Positions 54,641-62,584 of a stretch of 64,000 nt of DNA are shown here, one piece after another. Source of the DNA: Paenibacillus sp. V4I7 (GTDB lineage Bacteria > Bacillota > Bacilli > Paenibacillales > NBRC-103111); NCBI RefSeq assembly GCF_030817275.1, contig NZ_JAUSZD010000002.1, positions 4,650,001 to 4,714,000 of the forward strand. Direction: 5' to 3'. The notes beneath the pieces are model-generated. The model made no database searches and was not told the origin of the DNA. It was given only the letters and a program-made list of their open reading frames with translations. The translations under genes were made by a program, and so were the position numbers. Position 1 is the first letter of the stretch. Each line of letters begins with the position of its first letter.

Positions 54641-56180
54641 GCTGGGAAGAAACCTCATCCTCCCCTTCCCATTCAATTCCTTCTGTCCTCTCCCCCGTTA
54701 CGACCAGCAGGGAATCGAATTCTTGCGCTCCTGCTACGGTTAAGTCTTTAATGCAAACACCTTGCGCTTGATGAAGTTTTATCGGCGGCCCTTGTCGAAG
54801 CTTTAGATCGATCCCCTCAAGCAGCAACCGCTTGACATTATGGCAAATGACGCCTTGCACCGAGGAAACGCGATAATTGCGCAGGGTAACATCCTCCAGC
54901 GGCATTTCAGCCAGACCATTGATAAGGAAAGCCTTATTCGCGCCGGCGCAATCAATATCAGTTATGACAATTTGCCGGAAAACCGGTGTTTGTTCCGATA
55001 TGGGATGCATCTCCTCTTGTGCCGAACCAGACCCTTCTACACCCTCGTAGAACAAATGGAAGGAGATGGCCTCCCCTACGATATCCGTCATGCGAATGCG
55101 CTCGATCCTTATACGCTCAACGATGCCACCGCGTCCTCTTGCACTTTTGAAACGCAGGCCAATGTCGGTTCCGATAAACGTGCAATCCGTGACATGGATA
55201 TCGCTGACGCCGCCCGACATCTCGCTTCCGATAACGAAGCCTCCATGCCCATGGTAAACCGTACATCGACGTATCGTCACATACTGGGCCGGCATGCCAA
55301 GCGCGCGTCCCGCTTCATCCTTGCCTGATTTGATACATATGGCATCGTCACCGACATCGAACGTGCTGTCCTCCACTAACACATAGCGGCACGAATCTAC
55401 ATCCAAGCCGTCACCATTCTGAGCGAACCAGGGATTTCGCACATTGACCCGGCGTATCGTCATATGCTCAGATGCCCAAGGATGCAGGTTCCATGCGGCA
55501 GAGTTTTGGAACGTGGCTCCTTCCAGCAAAATACGGCTGCACCGACGGAAGCTAAGCAGATTTGGACGCAAATATTCACGTGCTGGGACGTAAGCTTGTG
55601 GATCCTGCTCGCCTGATTGAATCAGCTTCTCTACTAGTTCTGCTCCCTGCATGGCTGCTGCAGAAGGCCACCAGATGCCCGCTGATTCATCGATGACACC
55701 ACCGTTACTCTTGAGGCGGTTCCAATCCTTCTCCGTCATCTTCCATTTCTTTACTGGCCGCCAAGCTTCCCCGCCGCCATCGAAAATGCCGCCTCCCGTA
55801 ATAGCGATATCTTCCAGCCCCTCTGCATCCAGCGGAGATTGGCAGCGTACGACCGGCTTTCCTTCAAATTGCGAGTGCAGCAGCGGATAGTCCTCGAAAC
55901 GCTTGCTGAACAATACTGTAGCTCCTGCCTCCGCATGCAGCTCCAGTCTGCTCGTCAGCTTGAGTGGACCAGTCAACCACAAACCGACAGGAATGATTAG
56001 CCTCCCGCCCCCGGCTTCAGTTACCTCCTGAATAGCCGATCGGAACGCCTCCGAGTTGTCCGTTTGCCCATCCCCGACAGCACCAAAATCGGTCAGAGTA
56101 AACGTACGGTCCGGAATACGAGGAAGCATCACCTCTGGCATTGCGCTGTATGGTTGGTTCACAATTTCCGTTTGATTCAT
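54630..56180 (-). CDS. GH28 polygalacturonase-type enzyme, intracellular
   Basis: 516 residues from the ATG at 56180, six bases after AAGGGG; a TTG seven codons earlier lies before that site. Beta-helix with all GH28 groups: NGDGLD (D257 and D260), GDDA (D278, D279), HGHGG (H312), and RFKSARG in place of RIK. FGAVGDGQTDN at the start is the usual opening. No signal peptide: probably exo-acting on imported oligogalacturonates. Transcribed alone from a promoter with a 9-bp inverted repeat over its -10 box. Confidence 0.88.
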   Translation of the reverse strand: MNQTEIVNQPYSAMPEVMLPRIPDRTFTLTDFGAVGDGQTDNSEAFRSAIQEVTEAGGGRLIIPVGLWLTGPLKLTSRLELHAEAGATVLFSKRFEDYPLLHSQFEGKPVVRCQSPLDAEGLEDIAITGGGIFDGGGEAWRPVKKWKMTEKDWNRLKSNGGVIDESAGIWWPSAAAMQGAELVEKLIQSGEQDPQAYVPAREYLRPNLLSFRRCSRILLEGATFQNSAAWNLHPWASEHMTIRRVNVRNPWFAQNGDGLDVDSCRYVLVEDSTFDVGDDAICIKSGKDEAGRALGMPAQYVTIRRCTVYHGHGGFVIGSEMSGGVSDIHVTDCTFIGTDIGLRFKSARGRGGIVERIRIERIRMTDIVGEAISFHLFYEGVEGSGSAQEEMHPISEQTPVFRQIVITDIDCAGANKAFLINGLAEMPLEDVTLRNYRVSSVQGVICHNVKRLLLEGIDLKLRQGPPIKLHQAQGVCIKDLTVAGAQEFDSLLVVTGERTEGIEWEGEDEVSSQLTF

Positions 56181-56218
56181 AACAAACCCCTTCCTTTCCA
56201 AGCATAATCACACTTCAA

Positions 56219-56255
56219 ATTATATAGCAAATTATCACTCATTTTCTTGCTATAT
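56219..56255 (-). promoter_or_regulatory. promoter and operator of the GH28 gene
   Basis: On the minus strand a -10 box TATAAT (56219-56224) overlaps one arm of a perfect inverted repeat ATATAGCAA-N16-TTGCTATAT (56222-56255). A clear -35 box is missing, as expected when an activator is needed; a repressor is equally possible. Confidence 0.45.
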
Positions 56256-56302
56256 CCATGACATAATATCAAGAAATTATATATAATTGTCCAAATAAGG
56301 CA

Positions 56303-56336
56303 GAAAAACGGACAGGACGAACCCTGCCCGTTTTTC
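56303..56336 (-). terminator. rho-independent terminator
   Basis: Hairpin AAAAACGG.CAGG / CCTG.CCGTTTTT with a short loop, 23 bases beyond the stop of the secreted fusion gene. Confidence 0.85.
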
Positions 56337-56358
56337 CATTCCATTATTTATTAACCGC

Positions 56359-59300
56359 TTAATGTGGCACTTTAACCTCGGCAACAGCCGTCATTTGGTT
56401 TCCTGCCAGATCTGTCACCGTATACGTAATCCGATAGATGCGGCCCATTCCTTTGCCTGAGCGCTCAGCCCGCAGCAGGAAATCCGTATCCGAGGTTCCA
56501 TAGATGGCACCTTGAATATCTTCCGCCGTATCTCCATCGCCTAAGCCGTTGTCCGGCTCATTGCTTGTAATCGAGTTCAGTACGATCGTACTTACGCCGG
56601 AACCCTCATCCTGTCCGTAAACATTCATATGGACGGATACCAGCTTATGATTCGCAGGCGATAAAGATAGATGATCCGGAATCACTTCCAAAGTCGGCGC
56701 TGCTGTGTCGATATTGCTCACGACAGCCGTTGCCGTTCCTTTATTTCCCGCTTCATCTGTAAACTCAAAGGTAAAGCTGCCGTTGGTCATAAAGGTATAG
56801 CTGTACGATCCGTTGTTATTTGTTACAAATACAGGTTCACTTGGCTCCATCGTCACCGTAACAGGTTGATTTGTCGACTGTGATGTACTGTAGGTAACGA
56901 TAGCCGACGGAGGTACACGGTCAGGATCTACCTCAAAGCTTATCCTGTAAATACGCTGCGTTCCATCCTCCGCCGTCACCTTCAGTTCGGCCTTGCCTGG
57001 CAGCTTATCCGCCTGTACCGTTTGAACAGTTGAAGTAGCTTCGTTCACATTTGCACTAACCTGTGGAACGTTTGTCGTTCCATAAGGCAGTGTAACGACA
57101 TAATCGTACTTCTGCTTCGTAAAGTCTGCCAGTTGCGTGCCGTCTATCATCATGCCGGTTAAAGCCGCATTGCTGTTCAATAGCCTAATATCTTCTGACA
57201 CAGGATTCCAACCGTCATTACCGGCAAGAACCTTTGTCACTGTGTACTGGGCAGCCTCCTCCTTCGTTAATTGCTTTGTCCAGGAAAGCCGCCCCGTCGG
57301 GTTGGCTCCCGGTCCGTAACTCAAATATTCGCCGTAATCGGCAGTAGCTTCGTTTGCAGCATTGCCCCAGTTATTCCAGCCTGCAGGCCGGATATGATCA
57401 TCCATAAAGTTATTGATATATACCACATTCGCGTAAGGTCTCCACGGTCTTCCAAGGTCTACTTTCCCACTTAGCCCTGCATCCGCCGTCAGCCTGCTGT
57501 TCACAAAGATATAGCCCTTTGCTCCCTGAGGCGTAGAGGCTGCGGTCACATAGCCTGGTGCTTTGCTGTGAATAACCGCACGATCGAACACGGCTGTTGC
57601 GGAACCGAAGATGAAATCTACTGAGCCGTCGATATAGCTGTCAACGAAGTATTGTCTTCCTATGCCATCTGCCAATAACGTATCCTGGAAGCCGACAAGC
57701 CGGACATTCCGGAACTGCTGGCGGTCTCCTCTGGCTTGCAAAGCTACCGCCTGGCCCGCCGTCAAGCCCGCATCGTTCTCAATCGTCAGATCCTGGGCCA
57801 CAAAATTGTTCGCTTGTGCGCTTAAGGTATAGCTGCCTGAGGTGCCTATCGTGCCCCCACCAGGTGCAGGCTTGCTGGCCGAGTCGTTATAAATGATTTT
57901 CGTAAGCTCCGGACCGTCGCCGACAAGGCTAAGGTTGGTTTTTCCGGTGCCGATGAGAACCTTCTCCCGATATTCTCCGGCTTTCACACGAATAACGGTA
58001 CGGGACGGATTATTGTTCGGAATGGAGTCAACAGCCGCTTGAACAGTGCTGAACTGCCCGCTCTGATCCTTCGCTACCGTAATTACCGGAACCGCATCAG
58101 CCTTCACCTGTGCCGAGCTATAGCTTTCTCCATTGGCATTGACGGCCGTAACGATGTAGAAATAAGTCTTCCCTTGGGTTAGCCCGTTATCGGCATACCG
58201 AGTACCGGCAACCGTTTCGGCCACAACCTGATACGGGCCGCCCTCGACTTCGCTTCTTTTAACGCGGTAAGCAGCCGCACCCTGGGCGGGGTTCCACGAC
58301 AGGCTAATCTCCTGGTTTGCGCTGTTTACTGCCTTTACTGCTGCCGGAGCCGCCGGAATTCCAATATCTTCCACAGGTCGTCCGGAAACGACGGCGGATT
58401 CCAAGCTCGTTTCATTTACGCCCGAGGCCGTTACTTTATAATAATAAACATTACCGTTTTCAAGCCCCGTATCCGTATAGTTTGTGGAGGTAACCATCGG
58501 CTGAAGGGTTATGTAAGGTCCCTCAAAAGCCGATGCGCGTTGAATTGTATAGGTCGAAGAGCCATCCACTGCGTTCCAACGAAGCTCAGCCTGACCGTTC
58601 CCCCATAAAACATTGATCGCAGGAGCGGCGACTGGCGCAGCAGGTTGGACTTGAACCGGTGCGGAATTCTGGCCTTCTCCTCCAACACTCTTAGCGGAAA
58701 CCACGTAATAGTACGTCGTCCCGTTGCTCAGACCGCCATCGCGATATGAGGTAGCGGTGGTTTCAGCAACTTTCGTATACGGACCATCACTCGTTGGGCT
58801 TCGCTTGACCATATAAGAAACCGCATGATTTACACTGTGCCAGCTCAAATCTATTTGACTGTTTCTTACGCCCGGCATAAGCCCGGCAGGAGCTTCCGGT
58901 TTTTCCGCTGACTGTGACGGCGTTACCTTCACCTCGTTGGACGGAGCGCTTTCACCGAAAGCGCCGGCTCCTGTCACTACATAATAATAGGCCGTTTCGT
59001 TCTGAAGCCCTGCATCGATATAGGATGTAGCCGTAATACCGGAGGCTACCGTTTGATAAGGACCTCCGCTGGCCGTGCTCCGTTTTACGGTGTAGGACTC
59101 AGCTCCTTGCGCCGCATCCCAATTCAATTGAATCTGTGCGTTACCCGGCACCGCAGCCAATCCCTTTGGTGAGGCTACCGGTTCTACATACACCTTCACG
59201 TTATCCCAATATGGGCTCCCTGTTCCGGAGCCCGGCGTGGAGAAATGAATGCGGCCTATTCCCTTTGCCTTCGTATCCGCCAGCGCCGTGCTGAGGAAGT

Positions 59301-62300
59301 CGATCTCCGGAGTCGCGGCCGGAACATTATCCACATAAATTTTTGCTTTACCCGTCAAGACGTTCGCTTCGATTTTGATATTCATCCAACGATTTAATGA
59401 CGGCTGCTCGTTTGTCACCTTGATATACGAACCGCCATTATTGATGACAAACACGTTATTGCTTTCATTTGCCGGTTTGCGGATTTCCAATGACAAAGGT
59501 GTTTTGCCGCCATCCGGCGTTTGCAACTGAAACAGGCCGGCCGAGCCGATCATCGATTGCTGCATGTAATCCGCTTCGATGATGACTGTGCCCTTTTGCG
59601 GAGTAAAGCTCTTCGCTGTCCTGGTGTTAACCGAGCCTGTATCATAAAGCTGCATCGCTTTGGATGAGCTGTTTCCCGCACTTGTCCCAGGAACCGTCTG
59701 TGTGATCACTTTATTCGTGGCTGTCATCGGAACAGGATTGATTAAGGTGTAACCGGTCGGCATCTCTCCGATAGCATCTCCTTCGAAATCATCCGCAACG
59801 AGCCAAACGACCTCCGGTGCACCGGTAGGAGTGACGTTGACCTCCTTTGAATCGAAGCTTTCACCATGCGCATTTACAGCACTGATGACATAATAATACG
59901 TTTTACCAGTTGTTAAATTCGAATCGGTAAAAGACAGTGAAGCAATGTTTGACATAATCGTCGTATAAGGACCGCCAGGAGTATCGCTTCGTTTGATATG
60001 ATAACCGGTTGCTTCACTTACCGGGGACCAGGCCAGCACCGCCTTCTTTTCTCCTGCTGTTGCCGTCAGCGCCTGCGGTGGCATTGGAAAGTCTGCGGCA
60101 AGCGTATGAAGCTCCACACCGCTGAATTCAGACGTGTTGTACTTATGAATATCGTCCGGTGCCTTCGAGGCGTCTGCCGCTAAACCGAAATAGACGGTTT
60201 CCGCCATTGGTATATCAAGGGATCCGATCTGCTTCCAGTTTGTCTTGTTTGAAGAAATCAGGCCCGTCAACTGGCTGCCGATTCGTACAAGCTTCACCCA
60301 ATATGGGGTTGCAATGAAATCGTCCGGCTCGATTCTCGCCGACTCTTCGCCCGTCGACGAACGGCTGATCATGACGCCTTTTTCCCCCATTTTGACATAA
60401 GGGATCGAGAGCATTGCCATCTTGGAGGAAGCATTCAGCGATTCGCGGACCATGACACCTGCCTCCGCATTATCGTCGGTAGGCGTAACGTGCTCGATTC
60501 GCGCAATAATCTCGCCGTTCCCTGTCAACGGCTGATAGGCGAAGTGGAACGAATCCGCGGTTCCTCCAATATCGCCGGCCGATTTCACTGTGACGGTCTG
60601 TGCATCGCCTCCCAGCTGCGTATGGCCAGGAATGCCGACATTGCCAATATCTTGCGATTGCCACGGAGTAATCGGGCCGCTCGTGTTCACATGAACGGCG
60701 ACATTGTCAGAGTGGGTGGACAGCCCCATGGTATCGGTAGCGCGAACGACAAGGAAATGAGTACCGTCCGTTACGTTACTCCAATCAAAGCTGTACGGAG
60801 CCGTCGTATCCTCTGCTACTTTTGCTCCGTCAATAATCAGTTCCGCCTTGGCAATACCATCGCTATCGGATGCGCTTGCCTCCACCGTAATTTGGCTTCC
60901 GGCTTCCTTCAGGCTGTTATTCACCGGCGAGGTGATGGAAACGGCCGGATTATCCGTATTTTTGTTGCTGGCGGTTCCTTGAACAATCAAATCGTTGAGA
61001 TATACCTCCAGATTCGTGTACCCTTCTGGAGATAGGTTCGTTGCGTTCCGATCATCGGCATTGGCAGGAGATACCCCTTTTGCAGCTTCCCACGCATCGT
61101 CCATGCCGTCGTGGTCTTGATCGACGACGGCAGAGATGACCTCCGGGTAATCGGGATATCCGCCTACCTCAAGCGGAGAATTAATATGCTGCCCTGTACG
61201 GTGTATCACATCATGAATAACCCTCGCATCGTAGGCATCACGCTTGGGCAAGCTGGCTCCCACATTCGCGAGCACATGCTCATAAGCCGCTTGCGCCGAT
61301 TCGGACATGTATCCGCCGTTCACGGCTACCGGATCAGAAAGCTTTGATGCCGGGTTCGCAACCGATAGAACGCCCTTCCAGTTATCGGCCGTTACGGAAG
61401 AATCTCCATCCATCATATTGCCATTAATGTACATTTTGCTTGGAGAGCCTAACTCGCCGAACAGCAAGTTACGAACGTTAGAATAAGTGTTAGGACCAAA
61501 CTTATAATAGTTGTTGTTCAAATTATACTGCCCATCACCGCCGCCGTAAGTGGACATAAAGCCCCAATTGTAGATGATATTGTTGGATGCCTCCGTAATA
61601 TCCGGGTACTGGGTGATGACCGTTGGAAATCTCGGATTCCGGCTTACACTATGGGCAATCAAGTTATGGTGATACGTTGCTTGATTGCCTCCCCAAATAC
61701 CCCCGTACCCGTGGCGCCCTTTATGATGTGAAGTCATAAGCATGCTCTCTGCGGAGATTGACCACTGCACGGTCGTATTGGCATTATCGTACAAGCTGAC
61801 GACTTCATCGACTGACCAACTGAATGAGCTGTGATCAATCATAATGTCTTTATGGTAACGGACCCCGAACGCATCATCCTCGCTTGGATAACGGTCACCT
61901 AAACGAAACCTCATATACCTTACGATCACATTGTCCGCTTCAATATTCGTCGTATAGTCAGTTACCGTAATCCCGTCACCGGGAGCGGTTTGACCTGCGA
62001 TGGTCAAATTCGAACCTTTAATCTTTAGACTTTCCTTGAGGCGGACAGTGCCTCCTACACGGAACACGATGGTCCGATCACTCTGACTAACCGCGTCGCG
62101 CAGCGAGCCTGGAATTGGTGTTTCGTTACTCTTGTAGTCTTCAAGCGTAGTAACCTCATACACCACTTGCCCTCGGCCACCGCTCACATATTTACCGCCT
62201 CCTTCAGCTCCCGGAAAAGCTGGTAATGCTCCTGCAGCAGAAACATTGACAGCGTTTACAGGAATAACTGCAGCAAGCATTGAAGCAATTAAGAGTTTCG

Positions 62301-62316
62301 GCAACCACTTCTTCAT
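56359..62316 (-). CDS. secreted multidomain pectate lyase (PL1-type) - FN3 - pectinesterase (CE8) fusion
   Basis: 1985 residues; ATG after AAGGGGG. Signal peptide about 1-28. The pectate-lyase beta-helix (about 31-430) has D170 and the SRNPRFP arginines R226/R229. A DQDHDGMDD calcium-type loop (~412), an Ig-like domain (~450-545) and a beta-sandwich (~550-740) follow. Then come FN3 (~745-835), a LamG-like sandwich (~840-1042) and four more FN3. The CE8 pectinesterase (~1417-1708) has GQAVAL, GFQDTL, GSVDFIFG and LGRPWRPY. The tail is a cadherin-like sandwich, an Ig-like domain and the C-terminal module shared with the secreted lyases. One chain can both remove methyl groups and cut the demethylated pectin. 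It shares its promoter with the transporter operon at 51669. Confidence 0.9.
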   Translation of the reverse strand: MKKWLPKLLIASMLAAVIPVNAVNVSAAGALPAFPGAEGGGKYVSGGRGQVVYEVTTLEDYKSNETPIPGSLRDAVSQSDRTIVFRVGGTVRLKESLKIKGSNLTIAGQTAPGDGITVTDYTTNIEADNVIVRYMRFRLGDRYPSEDDAFGVRYHKDIMIDHSSFSWSVDEVVSLYDNANTTVQWSISAESMLMTSHHKGRHGYGGIWGGNQATYHHNLIAHSVSRNPRFPTVITQYPDITEASNNIIYNWGFMSTYGGGDGQYNLNNNYYKFGPNTYSNVRNLLFGELGSPSKMYINGNMMDGDSSVTADNWKGVLSVANPASKLSDPVAVNGGYMSESAQAAYEHVLANVGASLPKRDAYDARVIHDVIHRTGQHINSPLEVGGYPDYPEVISAVVDQDHDGMDDAWEAAKGVSPANADDRNATNLSPEGYTNLEVYLNDLIVQGTASNKNTDNPAVSITSPVNNSLKEAGSQITVEASASDSDGIAKAELIIDGAKVAEDTTAPYSFDWSNVTDGTHFLVVRATDTMGLSTHSDNVAVHVNTSGPITPWQSQDIGNVGIPGHTQLGGDAQTVTVKSAGDIGGTADSFHFAYQPLTGNGEIIARIEHVTPTDDNAEAGVMVRESLNASSKMAMLSIPYVKMGEKGVMISRSSTGEESARIEPDDFIATPYWVKLVRIGSQLTGLISSNKTNWKQIGSLDIPMAETVYFGLAADASKAPDDIHKYNTSEFSGVELHTLAADFPMPPQALTATAGEKKAVLAWSPVSEATGYHIKRSDTPGGPYTTIMSNIASLSFTDSNLTTGKTYYYVISAVNAHGESFDSKEVNVTPTGAPEVVWLVADDFEGDAIGEMPTGYTLINPVPMTATNKVITQTVPGTSAGNSSSKAMQLYDTGSVNTRTAKSFTPQKGTVIIEADYMQQSMIGSAGLFQLQTPDGGKTPLSLEIRKPANESNNVFVINNGGSYIKVTNEQPSLNRWMNIKIEANVLTGKAKIYVDNVPAATPEIDFLSTALADTKAKGIGRIHFSTPGSGTGSPYWDNVKVYVEPVASPKGLAAVPGNAQIQLNWDAAQGAESYTVKRSTASGGPYQTVASGITATSYIDAGLQNETAYYYVVTGAGAFGESAPSNEVKVTPSQSAEKPEAPAGLMPGVRNSQIDLSWHSVNHAVSYMVKRSPTSDGPYTKVAETTATSYRDGGLSNGTTYYYVVSAKSVGGEGQNSAPVQVQPAAPVAAPAINVLWGNGQAELRWNAVDGSSTYTIQRASAFEGPYITLQPMVTSTNYTDTGLENGNVYYYKVTASGVNETSLESAVVSGRPVEDIGIPAAPAAVKAVNSANQEISLSWNPAQGAAAYRVKRSEVEGGPYQVVAETVAGTRYADNGLTQGKTYFYIVTAVNANGESYSSAQVKADAVPVITVAKDQSGQFSTVQAAVDSIPNNNPSRTVIRVKAGEYREKVLIGTGKTNLSLVGDGPELTKIIYNDSASKPAPGGGTIGTSGSYTLSAQANNFVAQDLTIENDAGLTAGQAVALQARGDRQQFRNVRLVGFQDTLLADGIGRQYFVDSYIDGSVDFIFGSATAVFDRAVIHSKAPGYVTAASTPQGAKGYIFVNSRLTADAGLSGKVDLGRPWRPYANVVYINNFMDDHIRPAGWNNWGNAANEATADYGEYLSYGPGANPTGRLSWTKQLTKEEAAQYTVTKVLAGNDGWNPVSEDIRLLNSNAALTGMMIDGTQLADFTKQKYDYVVTLPYGTTNVPQVSANVNEATSTVQTVQADKLPGKAELKVTAEDGTQRIYRISFEVDPDRVPPSAIVTYSTSQSTNQPVTVTMEPSEPVFVTNNNGSYSYTFMTNGSFTFEFTDEAGNKGTATAVVSNIDTAAPTLEVIPDHLSLSPANHKLVSVHMNVYGQDEGSGVSTIVLNSITSNEPDNGLGDGDTAEDIQGAIYGTSDTDFLLRAERSGKGMGRIYRITYTVTDLAGNQMTAVAEVKVPH

Positions 62317-62384
62317 CTAAATACCCCCTTACGAGTGAATTCATGGTGGACCTTCGACTGCATGTAAGAAACGAACGTCCACCT

Positions 62385-62510
62385 GATGGCTTAATCATAA
62401 ACAGGAGCCCCTGGTTACGTATATAATCCTGGGATTTGTCCGCGCTCTAACTGGGGATAAAAGTCCATTTCAAATCCGATGATTACTTTCGCTCTGCAAT
62501 GATTATTGCC
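62385..62510 (-). promoter_or_regulatory. promoter/operator region shared with the 51669 operon, copy 2
   Basis: Same ordered blocks as 51706-51830: GGCAATAATCA, a second half-site (AGTAATCATC) 20 bases later, GACAAATC, GATTATATACGTAA and TTATGATTAAGCCATC. The fusion gene starts 69 bases below the last block. Confidence 0.7.
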
Positions 62511-62520
62511 TCTAAAAAGG

Positions 62521-62573
62521 AAAAAGATTGCCAACCACCTGACCAGTAAGGCCAAGTAGTAAGCAATCTTTTT
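62521..62573 (-). terminator. rho-independent terminator
   Basis: Arms AAAAAGATTGC and GCAATCTTTTT around a 31-base loop, 12 bases beyond the stop of the GH43 gene at 62585; runs of T on the minus strand. Confidence 0.7.
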
Positions 62574-62584
62574 GTTATCTCTCA

